DNA of 47,756 nt from Corynebacterium sp. HMSC04H06 (GCF_001815935.1 NZ_KV823395.1:1-47756); one strand, 5' to 3'. Counted from the first letter of the stretch, positions 17,701-26,466 are shown. Notes: a model not told the origin generated them from the sequence alone. Numbers and translations: made by a program.

Positions 17701-18456
17701 ATGCTGACAACGGTAGCGTTCCGGACTTTCGAGCAACGCCGGCACCGGCCCACCAGCGCCTATGTCTGGCAGCTGCCGATAACCCGCTACCTGCAGGAGT
17801 TCGGCAAAATCGATTTTCGCAGCCCGGTGACGTTCTTCGCCGGCGAAAACGGCGCCGGCAAGTCGACCTTGCTGGAGGCTATCGCCCTGAGTGCCGGTTT
17901 CAGCGGGCGGGGCGGCCCGCTGCAGCCCGAAGAGGTGAGGGGGACCAACACGGAGTCGGAGCTGTCCCACTGGCTGACCCTGCGCTTCGACGAGACGCTC
18001 CTGCGCGGGTACTACCTGCGCAACGAGACCCACTTCGAGCTGCTGCGCGACGAGGCCACGCGGGCCGCCGGGCGCAACAACCTCGCCCGGGGCGTGGACC
18101 TGATGAAACGCTCCCACGGCGAATCCGTCTTCGACGTCCTCGGCGAATACGTCGACGGCCGCGGGCTCTACCTCATGGACGAGCCGGAGGCGGGCTTGTC
18201 GGTCATCCGCCAGATGGCGCTGCTCGCAGAAATCGACCAGGCCGTCCAGCGCGGCGCCCAGTTCCTCATCGCCACGCACTCGCCCATCCTGCTGGGCACA
18301 CCCGGGGCGCAGATCCTCCAGTTCGACGACTTCGGCGTGCAGGACGTGGCCTACCGCGACACCGACGCGTACCGGGCCACCCAGGAATTCATCGAGGCCC
18401 CGGAAGCGGTCGCGGAGTTTCTGACCCGCCCGGAGCTAGACGAAGAGGACAACTGA
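17701..18456 (+). CDS. AAA family ATPase (SMC/ABC-like, AAA_21 type)
   Basis: A 251-residue stand-alone ATPase shows Walker A GENGAGKST at about residues 48-56, an SHGES signature-like motif near 140, Walker B LYLMDEPEAGLS near 160 and an H-loop ATHSP near 195. The compact layout is that of the small cytoplasmic AAA_21 ATPases, which have no transmembrane partner and whose role is largely unknown. GGGAAGG lies about 12 nt before the ATG. No obvious toxin or nuclease partner is adjacent; the MFS gene is convergent. Confidence 0.8.
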   Translation: MLTTVAFRTFEQRRHRPTSAYVWQLPITRYLQEFGKIDFRSPVTFFAGENGAGKSTLLEAIALSAGFSGRGGPLQPEEVRGTNTESELSHWLTLRFDETLLRGYYLRNETHFELLRDEATRAAGRNNLARGVDLMKRSHGESVFDVLGEYVDGRGLYLMDEPEAGLSVIRQMALLAEIDQAVQRGAQFLIATHSPILLGTPGAQILQFDDFGVQDVAYRDTDAYRATQEFIEAPEAVAEFLTRPELDEEDN

Positions 18457-18466
18457 CCAGACTCGG

Positions 18467-18486
18467 CGCGCGGCTTAAACCGCGCG
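18467..18486. terminator. Hairpin between convergent genes
   Basis: CGCGCGG and CCGCGCG form a 7-bp all-GC stem around CTTAAA, between the ATPase stop and the MFS stop. There is no U-tract, so termination is plausible but unproven. Confidence 0.35.
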
Positions 18487-18504
18487 GCCTGCCGCCGGAA
18501 GCGG

Positions 18505-19836
18505 TTATTCCGGCAGGCGGGTGATGCGGATGCGCGGGCCGGGTTCTTCTTCGCCGCGGCGCAGCCAGCGGGTGACCAGAATGCCAATAACGCCGACTGA
18601 CCACACCGCCAGGATGGCCCACGCGGCGTAGCGGAAGTCGCCCCACTCGTAGGCCGCGCCCTGGGAATGGGAATCCAGCAGGAAGGCGAAGGACTGCGCG
18701 CCCAGCATGCCGGCGATAAATCCGCCCATGTTGCCGAGGCCGGTGGCGGTGGCAACCACGTCGCGGCCCAGGTGCTCGCGGACCAGGTCGAAGCCGTAGT
18801 TCGCGGACGGGCAGCACAGGGCGATGAAGAAGGCGAAGCCTAAGGCGGCGGCCAAACCGCGCGGTTCCGAAGCGGAAAAGAACCACGCCCAGAACAGCAC
18901 GTGCAGCGTGGAAAAGCCGACGGCGATCAGGTCGCGGGCATTGCCCGTGCGCGCGGAGATCTTGCCGTGCAGCGGACCGATGAGCACGAGGAAGACGGAG
19001 TTAATAGTGAGGACCAGGCCGGCGGAGGCCTCCGACAGGTCCATGCCCAGCGTCATCAGCGGCACGCCCCACATCATCACCACGACGATCTGAAAGAACA
19101 TGTTGGAGTAGTGGATGAAAAACGCTTGCCAGGCCACCGGGGAGGTCACCACGGACTTCAGGCGCTGGGGGATGGACAGCGCCTGGGAGTTGGGCTTGAC
19201 CTCCACTACCTGTTCCTCGTAGACGCCGGCCTTTTCCGGGGAATCGGCCACCGCGACGGCCGCGGCCAGCGCGATGATGATGCCCACCGCGCCCAGGCTG
19301 ACGAACGCCGCCGTCCAGCCGGTGGCGCCCAGCAACCAGAGGAAGGGGACCGCGGAGGTGAACTGGCCCAGCTGGCCCATGGAGCCGGTGACCTGAGTGA
19401 GCATTGGCGTGCGGTGCAGCGGGAACCAGTAGGGCAGGATGCGCATGACCGATAGGAACGCGGTTGCATCCCCGCCGCCGATGAGGACGCGGGCGCCAAT
19501 GGCCACCCAGTAGTTGGTGGTAAAGCCCAAAATGATTTGGCCAATACCCATGACCACCGCGCCGACGACCAGCATGTTGCGGGGTCCGAAGCGGTCGATG
19601 GCAATGCCGGTGGGGATCTGGGCCAGGGCGTAGACGCCGACCTGCACGGAGGTAAACACCGCGATCCGGGAGGCATCAACCCCGAAGCGCTCGATGGCGT
19701 CGACGCCGGCCACGCCGAAGGAGGTGCGCCCGGTAATCGCCACGATGTAGACCAGCACCGCGGCCACCCAGACATACAGCGCCTTGGTGGTGATGACTTC
19801 CCGCGGGTTGGGGCGGTGATTCTCAGGAGTCGACAT
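18505..19836 (-). CDS. MFS transporter
   Basis: The 443-residue protein has about 12 hydrophobic segments and the MFS loop 2-3 motif as DRFGPRN near residue 82. The halves are joined by a central cytoplasmic loop rich in Glu and Lys (about 200-225). The first helix carries GRTSFGVAG. It would sit in the cytoplasmic membrane and move a small solute or drug; the substrate cannot be told from sequence. No Shine-Dalgarno is seen; TAGACT ends 8 nt before the ATG, so translation may be leaderless. It is divergent from thrC across 130 bp. Confidence 0.85.
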   Translation of the reverse strand: MSTPENHRPNPREVITTKALYVWVAAVLVYIVAITGRTSFGVAGVDAIERFGVDASRIAVFTSVQVGVYALAQIPTGIAIDRFGPRNMLVVGAVVMGIGQIILGFTTNYWVAIGARVLIGGGDATAFLSVMRILPYWFPLHRTPMLTQVTGSMGQLGQFTSAVPFLWLLGATGWTAAFVSLGAVGIIIALAAAVAVADSPEKAGVYEEQVVEVKPNSQALSIPQRLKSVVTSPVAWQAFFIHYSNMFFQIVVVMMWGVPLMTLGMDLSEASAGLVLTINSVFLVLIGPLHGKISARTGNARDLIAVGFSTLHVLFWAWFFSASEPRGLAAALGFAFFIALCCPSANYGFDLVREHLGRDVVATATGLGNMGGFIAGMLGAQSFAFLLDSHSQGAAYEWGDFRYAAWAILAVWSVGVIGILVTRWLRRGEEEPGPRIRITRLPE

Positions 19837-19844
19837 GGCCGCTT

Positions 19845-19850
19845 AGTCTA
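19845..19850 (-). promoter_or_regulatory. -10 element for the MFS transporter
   Basis: TAGACT on the minus strand, 8 nt before the ATG. The thrC -10 is the same hexamer on the other strand about 100 bp away, making a divergent promoter pair. Confidence 0.5.
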
Positions 19851-19953
19851 CTACCGAGTGAAATTTTGTCGACTGGGCACCGGCGCGGAAGCCGCGGCTG
19901 TGGGCGCGCTCAAAGCGGGGGATAAAAAGGGGCCCGAGCACACCGTTAACCGC

Positions 19954-19959
19954 TAGACT
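19954..19959 (+). promoter_or_regulatory. -10 element for thrC
   Basis: TAGACT lies 7 nt before the thrC GTG, with no Shine-Dalgarno between. This fits a leaderless thrC transcript. No convincing -35 is seen. Confidence 0.5.
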
Positions 19960-19966
19960 TAGCCGC

Positions 19967-21409
19967 GTGGATTATATTTCGACGCGTGATGTGGACCAGG
20001 TTCCGGCCAAATTTACCGACATTCTGCTAGGCGGGCTCGCCCCGGATGGCGGTTTGTACCTCCCGGAGCATTACCCGCAGCTAGATGATGAGCTGCTGAG
20101 CAGCTGGCGCGCCCTGGCCGATAAGAAAGGCTACGCCGCGGTCGCCGCCGAGGTCCTGAAGCTTTATATCGACGATATCGACCCGGCAGACCTGGAGCAG
20201 ATCGCCGCGCGTGCTTATACCTACCCGAAGTTCGCTTCCGAGGAGATCGTGCCGGTCACCGAGCTGGGCGACGGTCTTTTCATCGGCCACCTGTCGGAGG
20301 GCCCGACGGCCGCGTTTAAGGACATGGCCATGCAGCTGCTCGGCGAGCTCTTCGAGTTCGAGTTGGCGCGCCGGGAAGAGACGCTGAACATCCTGGGCGC
20401 GACCTCCGGTGACACGGGATCCTCGGCGGAATACGCCATGCGCGGCCGCCCCGGCATCCGGGTCTTCATGCTGACCCCGGCCGGGCGCATGACCCCGTTC
20501 CAGCAGGCGCAGATGTTCGGGCTGGATGACCCCAATATCTTCAACATCGCGCTGGACGGCGTCTTCGACGACTGCCAGGACGTGGTCAAGGCCGTCTCCG
20601 CGGACGCGCAGTTCAAGCGCGACTACCGGATCGGTGCGGTCAACTCCATCAACTGGGCGCGGCTTCTGGCCCAGGTGGTCTATTACGTCTCCTGCTGGCT
20701 GCGGGTGACCGATAACAACCAGCAGAAGGTCTCTTTTTCCGTGCCGACGGGTAACTTCGGTGACATCTGCGCCGGCCACATCGCCCGCCAAATGGGTCTG
20801 CCCATCGACACCCTGGTGGTGGCGACCAACGAGAACGACGTGCTGGACGAGTTCTTCCGCACGGGCAACTACCGCCCGCGCCCGGCCGCCGAGACGTTCA
20901 AGACCTCCTCGCCGTCGATGGATATCTCCCGCGCTTCCAACTTCGAGCGCTTCGTCTTCGACCTGACTGGCCGTAACGCCGCCCAGGTGGCCGACTGGTT
21001 CGGCACCAAGGTCAAGGAGGGCGGGTTCTCCGTGCCCCCGGAGCTACTAGAGGACGCCCGGGACAAGTTCGGCTTTACCTCCGCCAGCTCCACGCACGCG
21101 GACCGGCTGGCCACCATCGCGGACGTGGATAAGCGCTACGGCGTGCTCATCGACCCGCACACCGCCGACGGCGTCAAGGCCGCCCGCGCGGCCCAGGCAG
21201 CCGGCGTGGAGACCCCGATCGTCTGCCTGGAGACGGCCCTGCCGGTCAAGTTCGCCGACACCATCCGGGAGGCCACCGGCCGGGAACCGGAGGTGCCGGA
21301 GCGCTTTGCCGGTATCCTAGATGCCGAATGTACCGTGGCGGACCTGCCGAACGACGCCGCCGCGGTCAAGGACTACATCACGCGCTCGATTGACACCACG
21401 GAGGTATAA
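19967..21409 (+). CDS. thrC: Threonine synthase
   Basis: ThrC (480 residues) is the PLP enzyme that converts O-phosphohomoserine to threonine, the last step of threonine synthesis. The PLP lysine lies in GPTAAFKDMAMQ (Lys118), the phosphate-cradle motif ATSGDTGSSAEYA follows, and VPTGNFGDICAGH contributes to the cofactor site. The length suits the bacterial class typified by E. coli and C. glutamicum ThrC. The start is GTG 19967. A 44-residue ORF starts 2 bp after its stop. Confidence 0.95.
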   Translation: MDYISTRDVDQVPAKFTDILLGGLAPDGGLYLPEHYPQLDDELLSSWRALADKKGYAAVAAEVLKLYIDDIDPADLEQIAARAYTYPKFASEEIVPVTELGDGLFIGHLSEGPTAAFKDMAMQLLGELFEFELARREETLNILGATSGDTGSSAEYAMRGRPGIRVFMLTPAGRMTPFQQAQMFGLDDPNIFNIALDGVFDDCQDVVKAVSADAQFKRDYRIGAVNSINWARLLAQVVYYVSCWLRVTDNNQQKVSFSVPTGNFGDICAGHIARQMGLPIDTLVVATNENDVLDEFFRTGNYRPRPAAETFKTSSPSMDISRASNFERFVFDLTGRNAAQVADWFGTKVKEGGFSVPPELLEDARDKFGFTSASSTHADRLATIADVDKRYGVLIDPHTADGVKAARAAQAAGVETPIVCLETALPVKFADTIREATGREPEVPERFAGILDAECTVADLPNDAAAVKDYITRSIDTTEV

Positions 21410-21411
21410 CC

Positions 21412-21546
21412 ATGGCACAGGAACAGTTCGCTGGGCCCGAGTACCACACGGAATTCGATCCGGAGAAGTTCCTGCGCGACCTGCGCGCCCAGGCCGCCGA
21501 GGAAGAGGATGAGACCACCCCGGACGATGGTGCATCGCGAAGCTAG
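21412..21546 (+). CDS. 44-residue small protein downstream of thrC
   Basis: This short ORF encodes an acidic peptide beginning MAQEQFAGPEYHTEF and ending DDGASRS. GGAGGT lies 7 nt before the ATG, within the last codons of thrC, so it is well placed for translational coupling. Its 3' end overlaps the start region of the serine protease gene by 38 bp in another frame. It contains predicted helix (PEKFLRDLRAQAAEEE) and no membrane segment. I know no family for it. Confidence 0.55.
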   Translation: MAQEQFAGPEYHTEFDPEKFLRDLRAQAAEEEDETTPDDGASRS

Positions 21547-22438
21547 CCGCGTGGCCCTCGCGGCCGCCGCGGTCGTGGGGCTTAGCAGCGCGTGCAGTCT
21601 GCCCGCGGTAGACCCGCTGGAGGAGAGCAGCCAGCGTACCGCGCCCGCGACGGATCTGGGCGCGGCGGCGGAGCAGACGGACATCCCGCCGCGCGAGGAC
21701 GAGATCCTGACCCCACAGTTCGCACCCGTGCCACCGGGCGCGGCCATCCACCTGTCCGCGCAGACGCCGCAGCCGGGGGAGTACTTCAGCTACCAGCTGT
21801 GCACCGTCGCCTACTCCTTCAGCCTGCCCGACGGCCGGAGCATTGCCGTGACGGCATCGCACTGCGGCAAGGTCGGCGACCAGGTCTGGGCGGCGGACGA
21901 GTACGGCGAGTTTTCCTACCCCGCGGAGCCGGTGGGCCAGGTGGTCTACTCGGATTTCTACGCCGCGGATACCCATCACCTGGACGTGGCGTTTATCGAG
22001 CTCAACGAGGTGGGAACCTCCGGGCAGATTCCTTTCCACAGCGCGGAGTCTTTGGAGACCAACGTCGCCACGCAGCTGGCGCAGCTTCCCGAACATGCCT
22101 GCAAGCTGGGCGGATCCACCCATAAGACCTGCGGGGAGGTCACCCACCTGCCGGAGCTGAGCAAGCTCAATGCCGACGGCGAGCAGCTCGAATCCGAATC
22201 CGCGCGGGCCCGCATGTGTGCGCGCACGGGCGATTCCGGCGGGCCCGTCTACGCCTTACGCGACGGCCGGCCCGTCATCATCGGCTTGGTCTCCGGCACC
22301 ACCGAGCGCATGGATGGGGGAACGACCTGCGAGGACTACCCAGACATGGAGGTCTCCTTCACCCCGGCGGTGGAGGTCCAACGGCTGGCCGACGGCCTGT
22401 GGGGCGAGGCGGCCCGCGCCGACGCCGCTACCCCTTAA
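21509..22438 (+). CDS. Exported trypsin-like (S1 family) serine protease
   Basis: The 309-residue protein has an N-terminal signal region (hydrophobic VALAAAAVVGL) ending in SSAC, a weak lipobox because Leu is at -4 rather than -3, so it may be a lipoprotein or simply secreted. The S1 triad is visible: His118 in TASHCGK, Asp159 in LDVAFIEL, and Ser243 in TGDSGGPV. Cys98 and Cys119 flank the catalytic His as in chymotrypsin-fold enzymes, and three further cysteines fall between residues 195 and 240. The substrate is unknown. ATG 21509 has AGGAA closely upstream; ATG 21527 is an alternative start. Confidence 0.8.
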   Translation: MRPPRTMVHREASRVALAAAAVVGLSSACSLPAVDPLEESSQRTAPATDLGAAAEQTDIPPREDEILTPQFAPVPPGAAIHLSAQTPQPGEYFSYQLCTVAYSFSLPDGRSIAVTASHCGKVGDQVWAADEYGEFSYPAEPVGQVVYSDFYAADTHHLDVAFIELNEVGTSGQIPFHSAESLETNVATQLAQLPEHACKLGGSTHKTCGEVTHLPELSKLNADGEQLESESARARMCARTGDSGGPVYALRDGRPVIIGLVSGTTERMDGGTTCEDYPDMEVSFTPAVEVQRLADGLWGEAARADAATP

Positions 22439-22453
22439 GGCCGCTGCGTGCCG

Positions 22454-22459
22454 TAGGCT
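22454..22459 (+). promoter_or_regulatory. -10-like element for the NUDIX gene
   Basis: TAGGCT lies 6 nt before the ATG with no Shine-Dalgarno, suggesting a leaderless message. The local context CTAGGGGTATGG is shared with the sirtuin start. Confidence 0.4.
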
Positions 22460-22465
22460 AGGGGT

Positions 22466-22996
22466 ATGGCAACCCCGGATTTCATTGTGTCCCTGCGTGA
22501 AAAGATCGGCCACGACCAGCTCTTCCTGCCCGCCGCGACCGCCGTCATCGTGCGCGGCGTACCGGACGGCGCCCCGCTGTGGGAGGTGCCCACGGTGTTG
22601 CTGGCCCGCCGGGCGGACAATGATAAGTGGGCCCCGGTGGCCGGCATCGCTGAGCCGGGCGAGGAAATCAGCACCACCGCCATCCGGGAGGTGGCCGAGG
22701 AAGTCGGCCTTGAGGCCCGCGTCGAGGCGCTCTTGGGGGTTGGCCAGGTCGGCCCCGTGGAGTACGGCAACGGCGACAAGTGCTTGTTCATGGACACCAC
22801 CCTGCGGCTCAGCGTGGCTGACGATGCCGTCCCGCACCTCGCCGACGACGAAAACACCGAGGTCGGCTGGTTCTCCGTGGCGCAGTTGCCGCAGTCGCTC
22901 AACGCCCGCCACCGCATGGTGATTGCGGACGCCGTGGCGCAGATGAAGCACCCCGCCGGCTTCCGGCCCCGGATCGGCTACGCTAAGCGCAACTAG
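22466..22996 (+). CDS. NUDIX hydrolase
   Basis: The 176-residue protein has a complete NUDIX box, G-x5-E-x7-REV-x-EE-x-G, from Gly60 to Gly81 (GIAEPGEE ... REVAEEVGL), with the metal-binding glutamates present. NUDIX enzymes hydrolyse nucleoside diphosphates linked to another group; the substrate here is not evident. The N-terminal FLPAATAVIVRG strand is typical of the fold. It is convergent with, and overlaps by 14 bp, the frameshifted gene on the other strand. Confidence 0.88.
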   Translation: MATPDFIVSLREKIGHDQLFLPAATAVIVRGVPDGAPLWEVPTVLLARRADNDKWAPVAGIAEPGEEISTTAIREVAEEVGLEARVEALLGVGQVGPVEYGNGDKCLFMDTTLRLSVADDAVPHLADDENTEVGWFSVAQLPQSLNARHRMVIADAVAQMKHPAGFRPRIGYAKRN

Positions 22997-23356
22997 GCGG
23001 CCCGACTAGCCCCCGCAGCTGCTCGGGGCTGTCCGCGAAGGCGAAGCTGTCGATGCCGTCGTCGATCTCCTCGCGGCCGTGGATGCGCCCGCAGACGATG
23101 ATGTCGACGGCCCCGCGCGCCGGGGCCACCAGCAGCCGGCCGCGGGCGGCCAGCGCGTAGAACAGGTCGGCATCGTCCGCGCCCCACTCCCAGGCCGTCG
23201 CGTAGACATCCCGGCGCCTCGCCCCAGCCAGGACGTCTCCAGCACCAAGCCCGGGCGGGTGAGGTAAATCCCGTCCCGCTTTAAAGAACCCAGCACCCGC
23301 CGCACCGCCGCCACGTCGGCGGTGTCCAGGGCGACGAAGGTTAGGGGGTTGAACAT
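22983..23356 (-). pseudogene. Frameshifted hypothetical gene
   Basis: Reading from ATG 23356, the protein begins MFNPLTFVALDTADVAAVRR and stays sensible to about RPGLVLE. It then loses coding character in that frame, while the adjacent frame continues with DVYATAWEWGADDADLFYAL and runs to a TAG at 22983. One indel near 23240 would restore a protein of about 124 residues. TAGGTT lies 7 nt before the ATG, in an extended TGCTAGGTT context, so the promoter looks intact. The family is not recognised. A sequencing or assembly error is the alternative to a true pseudogene. Confidence 0.65.
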
Positions 23357-23452
23357 GGAAACGAACCTAGCACGACCGTGGAATACTAAAGTGGTGGCTT
23401 TGGCGTCAATCAGGGCCGGCCGTTGGATATACGAACTATAGGTGGTGCGAAC

Positions 23453-26224
23453 ATGGCAGTGTCTTTACCGGGATACGCGGTCGTTGACTTTGAGACAACC
23501 GGCTTCGGGGCGACCGACCGGATCATTGAAATCGGGGCCGTGCTCTTGGACCATAACTTCCGCGTCGAGGGCGCCTTCGAAACCCTCGTCCAGCCGGACC
23601 GGGACGTCCCCAATAGCTTCGTCCACCAGCTGTCCGCCTCCGATCTGGTGGCGGCGCCGCGGTTCGCGGACATCGCCGGCCGGTTCGCGGCGGCGCTGAG
23701 CGGCCGCGTGCTGGTGGCCCACAACGCGCCTTTCGAGGTTCGCTTCCTGGGCTACGAGTTCGCGCGCCTGGGGACCCCGCTGGCAATAAGTAAATCCAGC
23801 GTCGTGGACACCCAGACCCTGAGCCACCAGGCAACGGGTAAGCGCAAGCTGGCCGAGGCGCTGGACGCGGTGGGCATTTCCAACCGCCGGGCGCACTCTG
23901 CCCTAGCGGACGCGGAGGCCACCGCCGCCTTGCTGCGGTGCCTGGTCCGTGATTACGGCGTGCCCGTTCCCGCGGGCGCGGGGTTGGTCATCGCTGCACC
24001 CGGCCAGGTCGGGGCAGCGCAACCGGCGGCGTTGCTTACGCGCGACGATGCCGCGAAGGCCACCGAGGAGCCCCAGGCCTGGCTGGCGCGCCTAGCTCAG
24101 CTGCTACCGCCGGCCGGCGGCGCGGAGGAGGAGACCTACCGCGGCCACCTAGCCGCGGCACTGGCCGATAAGAAGCTGTCGGCCTCGGAGCTTAAAACCC
24201 TGGAGGCCTCCGCCCTGGAGGCGGGCCTGGGCTTGCAGGACGTGCTCGATATCCACGAGGACTTCCTGCGCCAGCTTGCCGTCGAGGCCTGGCTGGACGG
24301 CGTGGTCACGCCCGCCGAGCAACAAGTCCTCAACGAACTCGCCGCGCAGCTAGGCCTGCCGGACGAGCTCGTGGGCGAATTGCTCGCCCGCCCCGTAACC
24401 GGGGAAGCCACCGTGGGCGTCCACCTTGCCCCGGGCGACCGGGTGACCTTCACCGGCGCGCTGGATCTACCCCGCGAGACCTGGGAGTCGCGCGCCCGCG
24501 CCGCCGGCCTGGACGTCGGCGGTGTGACCAAGCGCTCGGTGCTCGTGGTCTCGGCCAACCCAGACTCGATGAGCGGCAAGGCGAAAAAGGCGCGCAGCCT
24601 GGGCGTTCCCATCGTCGACGAGAAGACCTTCGGACAGCTGCTCAAGGCCCTGGGGGCGGTCCCCGTGGCGGTTCCCGCCCCAGAGGCGGATGAGGCGGTG
24701 GCGCCGTCGGCATCACCTAGCCCAGCCGCGCCCGCCACCGAGGATCCCACGGAGCCGGCAGCAACGCCGGGCGGGGCGGCGAATGCGCTCTTTCCCTGGT
24801 TCGGGGACCAGCTGGACTACCTGGGCAGCCAGGCCGAGGCGATTACCGCCGCCATCGCCCGCGGGTGGGTGCGCTCCCATGCCAGCACCCCGCTGGTGGA
24901 GCTGTCGCCGGTACTGGCGATGAATGCCCCGCTGGAGTTCAACAACTCCTCGGTGCGCAAGGCCTCGGCGTTGTGGCAGCGCCGTTTCCCGGTCATGCTG
25001 GAGGCCACTGTGCACGACCTGGGCGATCTGCCCGGCGTCGGCAAGGTCAAGCTCCACAAGCTCGTCGAGACCGTCGTCCTCGCCGCCCTCGATACCCCGG
25101 AAGCAGCCACCGCCGCCGCGGCGGAAAGCGAGGCCACGGGCGGGGCGGAGGTAGCCCCCAGCGTCTACGCCGACGAGGACGCCGTTGCCACGAACGGCCT
25201 CGCGGAGCGCGCGTTGGCCTGGCTGGGACTTAACGGCCCGCTGGAGCTGCCCGCCGGGGTCTACCCGGACTACGATCATGCCCGCAGCCTGCAGCGTTTG
25301 TGGGACGACTGCATGGAGGACATCGCCGCCGCGTGCGGCACGGACAAGCGAAAACTGGCCATCGTGCGCGACCGCTGGGTCGGCGGGGCCACTCTCGATG
25401 AGGTGGGCCAGACCCTGGGCCTGTCCCGCGAGCGCGTGCGACAGATCGAAAAGGCGCTGCGGGAGGCCATCGACAGCGATTGCGAGCTGGCACGCGCCAC
25501 CGCGCAGCGCCTGGCCGAAAACCTCGGGACAATCCGGGACGCAGCCGAACTCGACAAGCAGTGGCCGGGGTTCCGGGACGGCCACACGACACTCGGGGGC
25601 AGCCCTGAGGAGGTGCTGCGCGCCGTCTTCGGCCTGTGGGAAACGGACGGCCAGTTGCTGGCCGGGGCCGGCTGCGGGGACGAGGTGAGCGGCGAGGAGA
25701 TGCTGGATGCAGACATCCAGGAATCGCGCGGGCTGGCACACTTCGACGGCGCGTGGCACCTGCTGCTGGAGGTGACCAGCGACCACCTGCGCGGCTCTGG
25801 ATTCGGCGTCCCGGCCGGCATCGCCGCGGAATTCGGCGTGCCCATAGGAGGTGAGCAGCAGTGGTCTAGCCACCTGGGCGAGGTCAGCCTGCGCGTAAAC
25901 CGCCTGCGGCAGGCGTCCCTGTCGGCCATCCGGCGTTTCCTCGAGGAGCTGGGCGCCGAGCCCGGGCAGCGCGTGTGGCTGCGGCTTGGCGACGGCTTCG
26001 AGGTAACCCCGGCCGAGCCGCGCCGGGCGGGGCTGGAAGGCCTTGACGAGGTGCTAAACGCGATGGGGCTGGCGCCTGTCGGCGGCGGTCATCAGGACAA
26101 GATGGCCGTCATCAACTCCGCCCTGGGGTGCCGCCCGGACGTGCCGGTGCGGCGTTCCGTGGCCATTTTCGGACACCGGTGTCAGGACGAACTGGCGGAT
26201 CTCATCCGCACCAGCCGGCCCTAA
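23453..26224 (+). CDS. DEDDh exonuclease fused to TerB-like, BRCT, HhH and sigma-4-like segments
   Basis: The 923-residue protein starts with a DNA polymerase III epsilon-type exonuclease: ExoI motif VVDFETTG (Asp12, Glu14), ExoII HNAPFEVRFLG, ExoIII HSALADAEA. Next come a helical TerB-like segment (about 226-316; WLDGVVTPAEQQVLNELA), a BRCT domain (about 321-402; GDRVTFTGALDLPRETWESR), and a Pro/Ala linker. A helix-hairpin-helix (LPGVGKVKLHKLVETVV, about 525) and an HTH like sigma-70 region 4.2 (GLSRERVRQIEKAL, about 660) follow. The last 240 residues are unassigned. It probably trims DNA in repair. The start ATG 23453 has AGGTGG 7 nt upstream; an earlier TTG is less likely. Confidence 0.85.
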   Translation: MAVSLPGYAVVDFETTGFGATDRIIEIGAVLLDHNFRVEGAFETLVQPDRDVPNSFVHQLSASDLVAAPRFADIAGRFAAALSGRVLVAHNAPFEVRFLGYEFARLGTPLAISKSSVVDTQTLSHQATGKRKLAEALDAVGISNRRAHSALADAEATAALLRCLVRDYGVPVPAGAGLVIAAPGQVGAAQPAALLTRDDAAKATEEPQAWLARLAQLLPPAGGAEEETYRGHLAAALADKKLSASELKTLEASALEAGLGLQDVLDIHEDFLRQLAVEAWLDGVVTPAEQQVLNELAAQLGLPDELVGELLARPVTGEATVGVHLAPGDRVTFTGALDLPRETWESRARAAGLDVGGVTKRSVLVVSANPDSMSGKAKKARSLGVPIVDEKTFGQLLKALGAVPVAVPAPEADEAVAPSASPSPAAPATEDPTEPAATPGGAANALFPWFGDQLDYLGSQAEAITAAIARGWVRSHASTPLVELSPVLAMNAPLEFNNSSVRKASALWQRRFPVMLEATVHDLGDLPGVGKVKLHKLVETVVLAALDTPEAATAAAAESEATGGAEVAPSVYADEDAVATNGLAERALAWLGLNGPLELPAGVYPDYDHARSLQRLWDDCMEDIAAACGTDKRKLAIVRDRWVGGATLDEVGQTLGLSRERVRQIEKALREAIDSDCELARATAQRLAENLGTIRDAAELDKQWPGFRDGHTTLGGSPEEVLRAVFGLWETDGQLLAGAGCGDEVSGEEMLDADIQESRGLAHFDGAWHLLLEVTSDHLRGSGFGVPAGIAAEFGVPIGGEQQWSSHLGEVSLRVNRLRQASLSAIRRFLEELGAEPGQRVWLRLGDGFEVTPAEPRRAGLEGLDEVLNAMGLAPVGGGHQDKMAVINSALGCRPDVPVRRSVAIFGHRCQDELADLIRTSRP

Positions 26225-26262
26225 ACGCCCTGGGCCAGTACATCGGACTATTGGCGGACATC

Positions 26263-26376
26263 ATGCTGTCCGCCGTGCTCGTGATGGTGCCTCTAGACTA
26301 CTTCTTCCTCTTCGTTGGCTTCCGCAAGGAAGGGCCTTCGGCCGAGCCTCAAGAGCCCAAATCAGTGTCAAGGTGA
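26263..26376 (+). CDS. Possible 37-residue membrane peptide or gene remnant
   Basis: This frame encodes one hydrophobic helix (MLSAVLVMVPLDYFFLFVGF) and a short polar tail. The hydrophobic reading continues upstream without a good start, so it may be the end of a lost membrane protein at the island edge. No Shine-Dalgarno is seen. The rest of the 302-bp gap to the ABC-F gene holds a leader ORF and a hairpin, listed separately. Confidence 0.25.
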   Translation: MLSAVLVMVPLDYFFLFVGFRKEGPSAEPQEPKSVSR

Positions 26377-26433
26377 TGGCAGACCGGCAGCGCGTGTTGT
26401 AAAGTGGGGTAGTAACTATTTCCTACGGAAGCT

Positions 26434-26451
26434 ATGCCAGTGAAGATTTAA
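26434..26451 (+). CDS. Leader peptide MPVKI upstream of the ABC-F gene
   Basis: ATG-CCA-GTG-AAG-ATT-TAA gives a five-residue peptide. CGGAAG lies 2-3 nt before its ATG. It ends 16 bp before a 12-bp hairpin and 76 bp before the ABC-F start. Short leader ORFs followed by hairpins control many ABC-F and methylase resistance genes by ribosome stalling; that role here is inference. Confidence 0.4.
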   Translation: MPVKI

Positions 26452-26466
26452 GCCTTTTCCGCAATT

